In this document: positions 1 to 8,592 of the stretch, in pieces
Layout of the letters: the number at the start of each line of letters is the position of its first letter
Position numbering within the stretch: position 1 is the stretch's first letter
Program-made: the position numbers and the translations under genes
Notes under the pieces: generated by a model
Database searches by the model: none
Told to the model about the DNA's origin: nothing
What the model saw: only the letters and a program-made list of their open reading frames with translations
Assembly (NCBI GenBank): GCA_947588995.1
Contig: CANPZI010000032.1
Location: 1-32,086, forward strand
Direction: 5' to 3'
DNA length: 32,086 nt
Source: an uncultured Lachnospiraceae bacterium
GTDB taxonomy: Bacteria; Bacillota; Clostridia; Lachnospirales; Lachnospiraceae

Positions 1-1
1 G

Positions 2-262
2 AGACTGATGGTGGAATACATGTCGTACTATGCGGACCAGGCGGACCACAGGGCGCAGCTGGAGGAAAGCCGTGCGGCGGGACGTGCGGAAGGTCTGAAA
101 GAGGGCATAGAAAAAGAGAAAATGGAAGCCATTCACATCCTGATCCAGTCTAATCAAAGGCATGGCATTTCCAGAGAAGCTACCAGAACTGACTTGATAG
201 AGTTGTATTCCTTAAGCAGCGAAGAAGCGGAAGAAAAGCTCAGGCTGTATTGGAAAGGGTAA
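2..262 (+). CDS. Rpn-family PD-(D/E)XK nuclease / putative transposase, C-terminal part only
   Basis: The frame is open to the left edge of the window, so the gene starts upstream and only about the last 87 codons are seen. The visible part carries the charged repeat RAAGRAEGLKEGIEKEK, followed by a short helical tail ending in LRLYWKG. The same Arg/Glu/Gly-rich stretch (EGRKEGRAEGLEEGIEKG) occurs near the end of the complete Rpn-like gene at 8593-9687, which supports the assignment. Rpn/YhgA-like proteins (Transposase_31 family) are DNA endonucleases reported to promote recombination. The catalytic domain is outside the window. A strong hairpin follows the stop by about 40 bases. The family assignment is likely; whether the gene is intact cannot be judged here. 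Confidence 0.6.
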   Translation, partial: RLMVEYMSYYADQADHRAQLEESRAAGRAEGLKEGIEKEKMEAIHILIQSNQRHGISREATRTDLIELYSLSSEEAEEKLRLYWKG

Positions 263-301
263 ACAGGCAGAGCAAGAATATCTGAATATCGAAAACGCAG
301 G

Positions 302-351
302 ACTCCTGATATAAAGTATGAAATTGACTTTGTATCAGGAGTTTTATTTTT
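302..351 (+). terminator. Hairpin plus T-tract after the Rpn fragment
   Basis: Bases 302-316 pair with 328-342: a 15-bp stem with one G-T wobble and an 11-base loop. TTTTATTTTT follows at 342-351, the classic form of an intrinsic terminator. A closely related hairpin follows the second Rpn gene at 9798-9847. It lies only about 20 bases before the start of hddA, so hddA transcription must read through it or begin inside this short gap. Confidence 0.7.
304..326 (+). repeat. Left copy of a 23-bp inverted repeat
   Basis: This 23-base stretch, the left stem plus loop of the hairpin at 302-342, is found as an exact reverse complement at 8296-8318. The two copies bracket the whole block from hddA to the second GT-C gene. 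It may be a remnant of hairpin copying linked to the Rpn genes, or a possible inversion site. Only the sequence identity is observed. Confidence 0.75.
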
Positions 352-369
352 GGGTGGGAGCAAAACAGG

Positions 370-1380
370 ATGATTATTACGAAAACCCCTTTCCGCATGT
401 CTTTTTTTGGCGGCGGAACAGATATAGAAGATTATTTCAGGGAGGAGAAAGGAGCGGTCCTCTCCACTACATTTGATAAATATTGTTATGTCAATGCACG
501 TCATCTGCCTCGTTTTTTCGATTATAGTACAGAGATTGTCTATTCTCGGATCGAACGGGTTACCGACCCGCGGGCGGTAGAGCATCCACTGGTTCGTAAT
601 GCGATGGCTATGTTGGATATGCATGAGCTGCGCCTGAATTATGAGGCGGATCTGCCGGCACGTTCGGGACTCGGGACAAGCAGTTCTTTTGCTGTCGGAA
701 TGCTGAATGCTTTCTATGCACTTAAAGGGAAGTATGCAGATAAAAAGAAGCTGGCTGACGATGCAATTTATCTTGAGCGTGTGCTGTGCGATGAGGCGGG
801 CGGGTGGCAGGATCAGATCGCGGCGGCTTACGGAGGGTTTAACAGAATCAATTTCAATGCGGATGGTTATGAAGTGCTTCCGGTCATTATCTCTCCGGAG
901 CGCAAGAAAGAACTTAATCAAAAGCTTATGATGTTTTTTACCGGATTTACGAGGACTTCTGCAGAAGTACAGAGGCAGAATGCGGACGTACGAGGCAGTA
1001 AACGGCAGCAGCTTCGAGAGATGTGTGAGCTGGTTGATGAGGCGGAGAGTGTACTGACGAATAAGACAGCTGATTTGGATGAGTTCGGAAAGCTTCTGGA
1101 TTGTACCTGGAGATTAAAACGTCAGACGGGAACGCATATTTCTACGGATTCCATTGATCTTTTATATGAACATGGGCTGCAAGCTGGCGCTTTGGGAGGA
1201 AAACTGCTGGGTGCGGGCGGCGGCGGTTTCCTGTTGTTCTATGTGCCTCTTGAACGGCAGAAAGCGGTTTTGGAAGCAATGAAAGATTTTCTCTATATAC
1301 CTTTTCAGTTTGAGGACGACGGAACACGAGTCATCTATTATGTACCGGAGGATTATCAGAGGGCGGAGGACAGGGAATAG
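370..1380 (+). CDS. hddA: D-glycero-alpha-D-manno-heptose 7-phosphate kinase (HddA-like, GHMP family)
   Basis: This 336-residue protein is a GHMP-family sugar kinase. It begins TPFRMSFFGGGTD, typical of the HddA/fucokinase-like branch. The ATP-binding glycine/serine motif PARSGLGTSSSF is at residues 96-107, and the C-terminal GKLLGAGGGGFLLFY motif is near residue 280. HddA phosphorylates D-glycero-D-manno-heptose 7-phosphate at C1, giving the alpha-1,7-bisphosphate, step two of GDP-heptose synthesis in the cytosol. The next two genes supply the other steps of the pathway, which makes the assignment much stronger than motifs alone. The stop is 10 bases before the next start, so the two are probably co-transcribed. 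An alternative would be another GHMP sugar-1-kinase, for example an L-fucokinase-like enzyme, but the neighbours argue against it. Confidence 0.88.
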   Translation: MIITKTPFRMSFFGGGTDIEDYFREEKGAVLSTTFDKYCYVNARHLPRFFDYSTEIVYSRIERVTDPRAVEHPLVRNAMAMLDMHELRLNYEADLPARSGLGTSSSFAVGMLNAFYALKGKYADKKKLADDAIYLERVLCDEAGGWQDQIAAAYGGFNRINFNADGYEVLPVIISPERKKELNQKLMMFFTGFTRTSAEVQRQNADVRGSKRQQLREMCELVDEAESVLTNKTADLDEFGKLLDCTWRLKRQTGTHISTDSIDLLYEHGLQAGALGGKLLGAGGGGFLLFYVPLERQKAVLEAMKDFLYIPFQFEDDGTRVIYYVPEDYQRAEDRE

Positions 1381-1390
1381 GAGCTGAGGC

Positions 1391-2668
1391 ATGAAAACGG
1401 TGATCATGGCGGGCGGTAAGGGCAGCCGCATTCAAGAAGTCAATTCCGAAGTCCCTAAACCGATGATTCCGATCTGTGGGAAGCCGGTTCTGCGGTATCA
1501 GATAGAAAGTCTGGTGAGACAGGGCTTCCGGGATATTATCTTGGTGATCGGCCATCTGGGGAAGCAGATAGAGGAGTATTTCGGCGACGGCAGTAAGTAC
1601 GAAGCAGTCATCTCGTATATCAGGGAAGAAACGCCGCTTGGAACGGCTGGTGCATTGTATTATCTGCGCGGGATGATTCGTGAGGATTTTCTTCTTCTCA
1701 ACGGGGACATTATATTTCATGTGGATTTGCGGCGATTTGCACAAGCACACAAAGAACACAAGGCACTTGTGACAATTTACACCCATCCGAACGATCACCC
1801 GTATGACAGCGGCGTTATCGCCGCGGATGAATCGGGATGCGTGACGAGTTGGCTGAGCAGGGAGGAAGAGCGGTTATGGTATAAAAACCGGGTGAATGCC
1901 GGATTGCACATGATATCGCCGGGACTTCTGGAGCGATTTACGGAGGTCAAAAGACTGGATCTGGACAGGGATATACTGAAGCCTCTTATTCCCGAGAGGC
2001 AATTGTATGTGTATGATTCGCCCGAATATGTGAAAGATATGGGAACACCGGAGCGTTATCAGGCTGTTGCACGGGATATGGAATCCGGAATTGTGGCGCA
2101 GCGCAGTTTAGTTTACAGGCAGAAAGCTATTTTTTTGGACAGGGACGGAACCATCAACCGATACGTGGGTTTTTTGACGAACATCGATGACATGGAACTG
2201 ATCGATGGGGCGGCGAAAGCGGTCAGGCTGGTCAATGAGAGCGGCTATCTGGCCATTATAGTGACGAACCAGCCGGTGATCGCGAGAGGTGAAGTCTCTG
2301 TAGAGGAGCTGAGAAATATCCACAATAAATTAGAGACTCTGCTGGGGCGTGAGGGTGCATATGTAGATGATATTTTCTATTGTCCGCATCATCCTGCCGG
2401 CGGTTATGACGGTGAGAGAAAAGAGTACAAGAAAGAGTGTGTCTGCCGTAAACCCAAGCCCGGTATGCTCCTGCTGGCGGCGCAGAAGTATCATATCGAT
2501 TTGCGGCAGTCATGGATGATAGGCGACAGTGAAAGTGATATGGAGGCCGGGAGAGCCGCTGGATGCAGGGTGGCATATCTGGGGGAGCAGAAAGATAATG
2601 GAACACCGAGTTACAGAAATCTGTTGGAATGCATCAGAGATATAGTGCAGGGAGCAAAGAGTGAATAA
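1391..2668 (+). CDS. hddC-gmhB: Fused heptose-1-phosphate guanylyltransferase (HddC) and heptose bisphosphate phosphatase (GmhB)
   Basis: One 425-residue protein carries two enzymes. Residues 1-235 form a nucleotidyltransferase: MAGGKGSR near the start, VPKPMIP at 21-27 and the metal-binding LNGD at 103-106. Residues 245-425 form a HAD-IIIA phosphatase: DRDGT with nucleophile D250 and acid/base D252, TNQP at 292-295, KPKPG at 354-358 and GDSESD at 378-383. The zinc site of GmhB is present, with CPHHP at 331-335 and CVC at 350-352. GmhB removes the 7-phosphate from heptose 1,7-bisphosphate, and HddC then joins heptose 1-phosphate to GMP. The fusion places consecutive steps on one chain. AGGAG sits 7 bases before the ATG. 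The end overlaps gmhA by 8 bases. Nucleotide preference (GTP or other) is inferred from the hddA context, not visible in the motifs. Confidence 0.88.
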   Translation: MKTVIMAGGKGSRIQEVNSEVPKPMIPICGKPVLRYQIESLVRQGFRDIILVIGHLGKQIEEYFGDGSKYEAVISYIREETPLGTAGALYYLRGMIREDFLLLNGDIIFHVDLRRFAQAHKEHKALVTIYTHPNDHPYDSGVIAADESGCVTSWLSREEERLWYKNRVNAGLHMISPGLLERFTEVKRLDLDRDILKPLIPERQLYVYDSPEYVKDMGTPERYQAVARDMESGIVAQRSLVYRQKAIFLDRDGTINRYVGFLTNIDDMELIDGAAKAVRLVNESGYLAIIVTNQPVIARGEVSVEELRNIHNKLETLLGREGAYVDDIFYCPHHPAGGYDGERKEYKKECVCRKPKPGMLLLAAQKYHIDLRQSWMIGDSESDMEAGRAAGCRVAYLGEQKDNGTPSYRNLLECIRDIVQGAKSE

Positions 2669-3293
2669 ACATATCGAAGAATTGATAAAAAGATATCCGG
2701 TATTGGCGTGCAGTGCGGAAAGCATATACAAGGCATATGAAATCATGGCGCAAAGCTTTGCGTGCGGAGGCAAGCTCCTGATAGCGGGCAATGGCGGAAG
2801 CGCCGCCGATGCGGATCATATCGTGGGAGAACTGATGAAGCAGTTTCAGCAGAATAGAGCGCTTGATAAAGAACTGACCGATCATTTGACAAAGATAAAT
2901 AACGCGAGAGGGGCTATATTGGCCAAAAGCCTACAAAAGGGTCTGCCAGCGATTGCGCTGCATAATCATCCGTCTCTGAATACGGCATTTGCCAATGATG
3001 TAGACAGCAGACTGTGTTATGCACAGCAAGTTTTGGGATATGGGGTGAAACAAGATGTCTTATGGGCAATTTCCACATCAGGGAAATCAGAGAATATCAT
3101 TTATGCTGCCATTACAGCGAAAGCGCTTGGTATGCAGGTGGTCGGATTGACAGGAAAAGATGGGGGAGAACTGAAGCAGTACGTTGATGTAAGTATTTTG
3201 GCAGATGGCGTTAGCACGCATGAGATTCAGGAACTTCATGTTCCGGTATATCATTGTCTGTGCAGAATGTTAGAGCATAGATTTTTTGCATGA
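2661..3293 (+). CDS. gmhA: Sedoheptulose 7-phosphate isomerase (GmhA-like, SIS domain)
   Basis: This 210-residue SIS-domain protein converts sedoheptulose 7-phosphate to D-glycero-D-manno-heptose 7-phosphate, the first committed step of the pathway. The phosphosugar-binding motif GNGGSAADADH is at residues 43-53, with E57 shortly after. A second conserved stretch, ISTSGKSENI, lies in the middle, and a helix with HEIQELHVPVYH lies near the C-terminus. The length is slightly above the usual 190-200. It starts 8 bases inside the end of hddC-gmhB, so translation is probably coupled. A related SIS enzyme such as DiaA is possible on sequence alone, but the operon position makes GmhA the best call. 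Confidence 0.88.
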   Translation: MNKHIEELIKRYPVLACSAESIYKAYEIMAQSFACGGKLLIAGNGGSAADADHIVGELMKQFQQNRALDKELTDHLTKINNARGAILAKSLQKGLPAIALHNHPSLNTAFANDVDSRLCYAQQVLGYGVKQDVLWAISTSGKSENIIYAAITAKALGMQVVGLTGKDGGELKQYVDVSILADGVSTHEIQELHVPVYHCLCRMLEHRFFA

Positions 3294-3321
3294 GATTGTG
3301 AAAAAAGAGAGGAGAATTGTT

Positions 3322-4185
3322 ATGAAAACCTGTTCCATCTGTAGGGGGGGGCTGCGACCATATGCTGAGAGGAAAAGAGAAAATAAAAGCTATCTATATT
3401 ATGAATGCGAAAGATGTGGAAGCCTATTGATTGATCCGAATGTCATAAACGCAATGGATGAAGGAAACACGTTGATGGAATATTCGGATGAGTATTGGAA
3501 TATGGAGTTGGAAGCGGCAAGATCACGGTGCTTTGGGCCGTGCTTGGCCAGATTAGCGGAGGTCATCTATTATGCCAAAATCCCTATTGATAATTTTGTA
3601 GATATAGGAGGCGGCACAGGTTGGCTTTTGGACGCATTATCCCTTTATTTGCCGGAACATTTGTCACATTTTTACAGCGTAGAAAAATATCCTCCGGAGG
3701 AAAGATATCGTACACAAAATTCGAATTATCGTATAGGCAGTTATGCGCAGCTAAATCTTAATTTTCAGGCGGGGATATGTGTAGAGGTTGTTGAACACCT
3801 TACACCGTATATGCTTGTAGAAATGTTTCAGGATATTGCCGCTGTATCAAGTGATGGCGCCATATATTTAATTAATACGGGAATGCCCGAGTATGTAAAG
3901 AATCAGGATGCCAATTATCTGGATCCTTTTGTCAGAGGACATATTGTAAGTTATTCCCTGGAGGGAATGAAGTGGTTATTGGAACCTCTTGGATTTACGG
4001 TGCATCCGATCAGAGGGAAAACGTGGGCATTTTGTATAGAGTTTCATTCACAATGGACAAATGAAGATATTACTTCACGCATTTGGACTGCCCTGCCATG
4101 TAACCTAAAACTTTTGGAGGATCAAAAAATGGGTTCTGTACTGCAGATTTTAGGGAGGGAATCGGTAAACGCTTATCTGCTATAG
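3322..4185 (+). CDS. Class I SAM-dependent methyltransferase with N-terminal zinc ribbon, carrying a G8 tract
   Basis: The start at 3322 is chosen because AGAGGAG lies 7 bases upstream; an ATG at 3286 has no such site and overlaps gmhA. The 287-residue product begins with a zinc ribbon (C4, C7, C29, C32), followed by the SAM-binding loop DIGGGTG at 94-100 and a VEVVEHL segment. This layout is typical of sugar or small-molecule methyltransferases in glycan clusters. Being 28 bases after gmhA, it may methylate the heptose or a partner sugar; the acceptor is inferred. Bases 3344-3351 are eight consecutive G at codons 8-10. An indel there would end the protein almost at its start, so expression could be switched by slippage. 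The tract is in frame here. Confidence 0.72.
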   Translation: MKTCSICRGGLRPYAERKRENKSYLYYECERCGSLLIDPNVINAMDEGNTLMEYSDEYWNMELEAARSRCFGPCLARLAEVIYYAKIPIDNFVDIGGGTGWLLDALSLYLPEHLSHFYSVEKYPPEERYRTQNSNYRIGSYAQLNLNFQAGICVEVVEHLTPYMLVEMFQDIAAVSSDGAIYLINTGMPEYVKNQDANYLDPFVRGHIVSYSLEGMKWLLEPLGFTVHPIRGKTWAFCIEFHSQWTNEDITSRIWTALPCNLKLLEDQKMGSVLQILGRESVNAYLL

Positions 4186-4205
4186 GGGTTATTACAATCA
4201 TAACG

Positions 4206-4233
4206 TTGTCAAGGAAGCATTTATTGTTATAAA
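4206..4233 (+). promoter_or_regulatory. Candidate sigma-A promoter before the GT-C genes
   Basis: TTGTCA at 4206-4211 and TATAAA at 4228-4233 are separated by 16 bases, each with five of six consensus matches. It lies in the 163-base gap between the methyltransferase and the first large membrane protein, about 115 bases before that start codon. It would allow separate transcription of the two GT-C genes. Confidence 0.4.
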
Positions 4234-4348
4234 TCTTAGAAAGAAAGATAAATCTTATGACAATTGGTTCCGATCTGTGGTCTTACAAAGATATACTTTC
4301 TGACAGATCAGTTTAGCAAAAAAGACTATAGTAGAAAGAGGACAGATT

Positions 4349-6478
4349 ATGCCGACGGATAAAGCTGAAGAAAATAAGATCACTATTTACTCCACTACTT
4401 TTTTCATGTTTTTATTATATATTATTTTTATTTTAGGTACAGAAATAGCAGATTTTGTCTGTTATGCCGCCGGCATCAGGCAGGGGACATTATTGTCCCG
4501 CATTTTGATTTTGACTGCAATGATTGTCTGGCTTGCTGCGTTTTTAAAGTCTGTTCAAGTGAAAAGGATATCTGTCAATATCTGGGCAATCCTATTTTTG
4601 ATTTTATTATTTTTGTTTGGGGCAATAGCGGGCGTATATCCTGATGTGAGCTACGACACAATGAATTATCATCTGTTCTCACAACACGCAGGTTTTCATA
4701 ATTATTTTACAGAACATTTTGCAAAAGGTCGCTTTGAGATATGGGGGTTTCGATTAGGCGACCGATTGTTTGACATATTTCGCCGGTTGCTCGGCTATCG
4801 AATGGGAACGATGCTGAATACTCTGCTCATGTTGATTTTGTATCTACAGATCTATGATTTGCTGAAGACGTTGGAATTTGGGGATAATCGGGCACGAAAG
4901 TGGCGCATAGACGATAAAGCGGTCTGGAGCTTTTTGATTATTATGTCCCATTACATTATCTTAGAGGCTGGAACTTATTTGGTGGATATCGTATCTTTGC
5001 CTGTGGGTATAGAAGTGCTGAGAAATCTGCTGGCGGCCCTGGAACAAAAGCAGACAGGAAGAAATATTATCTGGTTTGCGTTTCTTAATGGGATCTGGTT
5101 TGCCTTTAAGATGACTAATATTGTTTTCATTGTGCCTATAATACTTGCTTATATTTTTTTGGCTCGCGAACAGATCACATGGAGATCCTTTATATGTTCC
5201 GCTTGTTTGGCAGCTATGCCGTGTGTTTGTTATTTGTTGTTTGCTTATGCAGCCACAGAGAATCCGATTTTTCCATATTTTAATGCGCTATTTGGATCAC
5301 GATATTATCCGTCCGTCAATTTCAGAGATGCGAGGTGGGGGGGGGTAAGCTGGTATGAAAAATTATGCTGGTTGATATATATGGTGTTTTGTCCTGATTA
5401 CCGGCAGTCGCAGATCAGCGATAAGTATGGGATTATGAATATCATAGGGGTTCTTGCCATTGCCCTTTTTGTGATTACATATAAGAGCATAAAAAGAGTT
5501 TATCCGAATTACAAAAAGGTATATCTAATACTTGCATTGTTGTTAAGCGGTTCTGTACTATGGGGATTTACTACGGGATATCCCCGGTACTATATATATG
5601 GGATTATATTGCTGGGTGTGATTGCTTATTGTTACGTGAATCTGTTGACAATCAGTTCCGGAAGTGAACCGGTATTTTGGGCGGGAGGCGTTACCGTGCT
5701 TACGATCTTGGGATTGATTTTTGAGGTGGGTGATTGCTGCGGCGGTAGGAATTGGTCTTGGTGGGTATGGCAGAAGGATACTTGTCTGCAGCAAGTGCAA
5801 TATCTGTTCCGCGACAAGTCGGTAGAGAATACTTATGACATTGATATGTTTTATCTGACTGATGTTTGTAATGCTGGTTGGACAGAATTTATCGATCCTG
5901 ACTTATATATGTACAATGCAGACTATGAACAATCATTAAGTAAGGAAACGGCGGACGAAATGTTTGCACCATATGCGGCATTGTGGGAAGGAAATGTATA
6001 CGATATCATAACCAGACCTTTTTGGACACTTGCGGATACTGTTGAACTGTGGAACACGCATGGCGTGTCGGTACAGGAAATGATCTCGTGGGAGACGCCG
6101 ATAGGCGAAAGTATTCTGGTGCGCATAACAAAATCTGGAGACAAGAATTATGTGTATACAAGTGAAAATGCAATCGTGCTTGACAATCTGCAACCGACCA
6201 AAACCGCGACATTATCGTTTATTTGTGGCAGGATACTGGCATGGGAGAACGATGTTGCTTATCAGGTGCGTATCATCAAAAGAGACGGAAATCATGAGAC
6301 GGAAATATTCAGTGGCGATGTTGACAATGTACAGATAAAAAATTATTCAGTGGAATTAGGAGAACTGAAAGAGGATTCGCAGGTGGAAATCCGTTTTTAT
6401 GACGCACAGAACAATGAGATACCGCAGGATGCAATAAACAAATTTTTTGTATTAAATCCAAAAATCAGCAAATTATAA
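4349..6478 (+). CDS. Large GT-C-like polytopic membrane protein, carrying a G9 tract
   Basis: This 709-residue protein has about ten hydrophobic segments in residues 15-470, then a soluble C-terminal part of about 230 residues whose end looks beta-rich. After the second or third membrane segment comes PDVSYDTMNYHLF, like the acidic first outer loop (D-x-x-x-YH) seen in GT-C-like proteins. GT-C enzymes transfer sugars from polyprenyl-phosphate donors on the outer face of the membrane. The specific sugar and acceptor are unknown. AGAGGA precedes the ATG. The next gene starts 12 bases after the stop. Bases 5337-5345 are nine G at about codon 330. Losing one G puts TAA directly after the tract, and gaining one gives a stop about three codons later, so any slip truncates the protein in its membrane part. 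Confidence 0.6.
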   Translation: MPTDKAEENKITIYSTTFFMFLLYIIFILGTEIADFVCYAAGIRQGTLLSRILILTAMIVWLAAFLKSVQVKRISVNIWAILFLILLFLFGAIAGVYPDVSYDTMNYHLFSQHAGFHNYFTEHFAKGRFEIWGFRLGDRLFDIFRRLLGYRMGTMLNTLLMLILYLQIYDLLKTLEFGDNRARKWRIDDKAVWSFLIIMSHYIILEAGTYLVDIVSLPVGIEVLRNLLAALEQKQTGRNIIWFAFLNGIWFAFKMTNIVFIVPIILAYIFLAREQITWRSFICSACLAAMPCVCYLLFAYAATENPIFPYFNALFGSRYYPSVNFRDARWGGVSWYEKLCWLIYMVFCPDYRQSQISDKYGIMNIIGVLAIALFVITYKSIKRVYPNYKKVYLILALLLSGSVLWGFTTGYPRYYIYGIILLGVIAYCYVNLLTISSGSEPVFWAGGVTVLTILGLIFEVGDCCGGRNWSWWVWQKDTCLQQVQYLFRDKSVENTYDIDMFYLTDVCNAGWTEFIDPDLYMYNADYEQSLSKETADEMFAPYAALWEGNVYDIITRPFWTLADTVELWNTHGVSVQEMISWETPIGESILVRITKSGDKNYVYTSENAIVLDNLQPTKTATLSFICGRILAWENDVAYQVRIIKRDGNHETEIFSGDVDNVQIKNYSVELGELKEDSQVEIRFYDAQNNEIPQDAINKFFVLNPKISKL

Positions 6479-6490
6479 GGAGCAAAGAAT

Positions 6491-8161
6491 ATGAAAAACA
6501 CTGTTACAAAATTGTTAGATATTAAATATGTCATAATTCTATTTATTTTCTTGTCACTGGTGCATATAGAAAAGCCGGGTTTATACATAGACTCGGCGAA
6601 TCCGGAATACATTGGGCTGCATATCTTTCATCCTGAAAATGTATACTCATGGACATATTCCGACAATATCATAGCATCAATCTTAGAAGGGCAGGAACAA
6701 TATTCAAGATTTCCTACACTCCTCTCATTATATGGAAGTTGTTTTATGGCATATACCATGATGCTTTGGGCAATTCCGTTTGGTTATGGCGTTGTTGCCG
6801 TCAGAACAAGTCACATTGTATATGCGGTCATTTTACTGCTTGCCCTTTACAGTATTTTAAAATACATAACAGGTTCAAAAAAACGATCGTCGCTGATGTG
6901 TCTGCTTTTTGCAATAGAACCCTCTTTGATTTTTAATAGCAGAACACAATATTATATTCCGCTTTTCCCGCATATGTTTTTCTTGTTTGGGTTTTTGTTG
7001 ATGGTTAAGTCGGCCATGGAGGAAAATAATCAAAAAAGGGATTCATTTTTGGGGGCTCTGCTGCTGGGGCTCGGTGCAGACAGTTATTTTATATTTGCTT
7101 TTTATTCTGCGGTTGTTTTGGCTATTTATTGCTATAGCTACATCAAAGGGGGGGGGAGAAAACAATCTGTTCTCACATCTTTGGGTGGATTTTGCCTTGG
7201 GTGTATTCCATACTTGTATGGGCACATCAGTATTATACTGACACAGGGATTTTCCGCATGGGTCACTGCTTTAAAAGGATTGGATACTTATGGAATATCA
7301 GATGGAGCAAAGACATCTGTGTCAGAAAGACTTCTTCATATGGTAGACCGTATTGAAAAGATTGCCGGCGGTTCGGACGTTATTCTTCAAATGACTGGAA
7401 CTAGTATTGGAAATTTGTATGGGAGATTGTTTGCTTTCATTTTTGTATTGTCCGTTGCAGTCTCTGTGATAATCCTTTTTAGAAAAAGAGCAGAAATAAA
7501 AACTTCTAAATGTTTATACGTTCTGCTTATGCTAGATTGCATTTTTATTTGCCATTGCATTCTGGCGTTTATAATAGGTACTTCACTAGGTTATCAGCAT
7601 TTTATCATGCTTTTGCCAATTATGTATATGGTTATTTGTTTGACTGCTATAGAAGTATTTAAGTATGCACATATGTTGCCAAGAGATGCGTATGTGCTTG
7701 TTGTGAAAACGATATCGGTTATCACTGTTACAGTCATTATAGGAACTTCATTATTCAAGGTATACAGGGGTTATCATGAGATTAAAACAACTGGAGGCAT
7801 TTCCTATTATTCTGAAGCTATCAATGATCTTTCCTATTATCTTAATAGTGTAACAGATGATGCGGATACGGTTATTTCGCCCCAATGGGGATATTGGATG
7901 CAAATCGCTTGTATTACAAATGGAGAAATCCCTGTGTGGGTGGATACGGATAAGCAGACGCTTCAATGGCGCATGGACAACAATGTCAATAGCGGTAGTT
8001 ATTATGTTGTTATCGACAATCGCACAGATACGGAAATGATTAATAGTCTCATGGAGGAGAACGGCTATGTTATTACAGACAAAGTTAATTTTCATGATTA
8101 TAATGCTTTGCTGATGCCGGCTATATGGAAATATTCATATGAGACCAACCATTTGGATTAA
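6491..8161 (+). CDS. GT-C-like polytopic membrane glycosyltransferase (ArnT/PMT-like), carrying a G9 tract
   Basis: The 556-residue protein starts with a membrane helix, followed by GLYIDSANPEYIG, an acidic first outer loop placed as in ArnT/PMT-like GT-C transferases. Roughly ten more hydrophobic segments follow up to residue 425. The C-terminal 120 residues are soluble, with a VISPQWGYWMQIAC stretch, resembling the outer domain of such enzymes. It is probably a partner of the upstream GT-C protein, 12 bases away, in building a surface glycan; donor and acceptor are unknown. Bases 7148-7156 are nine G at about codon 220, in a loop between membrane segments. The present length is in frame, and a one-base loss leads to an early stop. 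Base composition is AT-rich compared with the second half of the window. Confidence 0.6.
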   Translation: MKNTVTKLLDIKYVIILFIFLSLVHIEKPGLYIDSANPEYIGLHIFHPENVYSWTYSDNIIASILEGQEQYSRFPTLLSLYGSCFMAYTMMLWAIPFGYGVVAVRTSHIVYAVILLLALYSILKYITGSKKRSSLMCLLFAIEPSLIFNSRTQYYIPLFPHMFFLFGFLLMVKSAMEENNQKRDSFLGALLLGLGADSYFIFAFYSAVVLAIYCYSYIKGGGRKQSVLTSLGGFCLGCIPYLYGHISIILTQGFSAWVTALKGLDTYGISDGAKTSVSERLLHMVDRIEKIAGGSDVILQMTGTSIGNLYGRLFAFIFVLSVAVSVIILFRKRAEIKTSKCLYVLLMLDCIFICHCILAFIIGTSLGYQHFIMLLPIMYMVICLTAIEVFKYAHMLPRDAYVLVVKTISVITVTVIIGTSLFKVYRGYHEIKTTGGISYYSEAINDLSYYLNSVTDDADTVISPQWGYWMQIACITNGEIPVWVDTDKQTLQWRMDNNVNSGSYYVVIDNRTDTEMINSLMEENGYVITDKVNFHDYNALLMPAIWKYSYETNHLD

Positions 8162-8295
8162 GACATGCCAGCACGCTAATATTAAATTGTGTAGCATGAT
8201 ATATTTGTACCTTGCTACGAAAATAGATTTAATCACGCGGTAAATATAGCGTGTTTAGATAGGCTGTGGGAAAGAGTCACAGCGCAGTACCTTGG

Positions 8296-8318
8296 CAATT
8301 TCATACTTTATATCAGGA
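8296..8318 (-). repeat. Right copy of the 23-bp inverted repeat
   Basis: This is the exact reverse complement of bases 304-326. Unlike the left copy it lacks the matching second stem arm, so it does not form the terminator hairpin itself. It lies about 290 bases before the complete Rpn gene. Confidence 0.75.
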
Positions 8319-8346
8319 ATAAAATGATTTTTGCGCCATAAAACGC

Positions 8347-8375
8347 TTGCGTTTCTTGCCCTCATCTGCTATAGT
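8347..8375 (+). promoter_or_regulatory. Candidate promoter for the second Rpn gene
   Basis: TTGCGT (8347-8352) and TATAGT (8370-8375) are 17 bases apart. The match at -35 is modest and at -10 good. It would give a leader of about 210 bases containing the hairpin at 8384-8403. Confidence 0.4.
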
Positions 8376-8592
8376 ATAGCTGTCGGCAGTGATCTGGCTG
8401 CCGGAAATCTTTTGGCACATGGATAGCTCTCATGTTCAGAGCAGATATTCCAGCGAAAGAAACAGACAACACTACAGCAGAGCGTGGGACAGGCGTATGC
8501 GGTGCGACGGCAGTCTTTTCAGGAAGAGATAGGATAGGCGAATCTTCTGTCAATCGGCATTTCGGCTTTCCCATGCGGAAAGGGAGGTGCAG

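Larger units (their letters stand above)
8162..8586. other. Intergenic region with inverted-repeat copy and small hairpins
   Basis: No credible gene is seen in these 425 bases. It holds a small hairpin (CACGC...GCGTG, near 8234-8255), the right copy of the 23-bp inverted repeat at 8296-8318, a candidate promoter at 8347-8375 and a six-pair hairpin at 8384-8403. Composition changes from AT-rich on the left to more balanced on the right, in step with the start of the Rpn gene, so the right part may have arrived with that gene. Confidence 0.5.
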
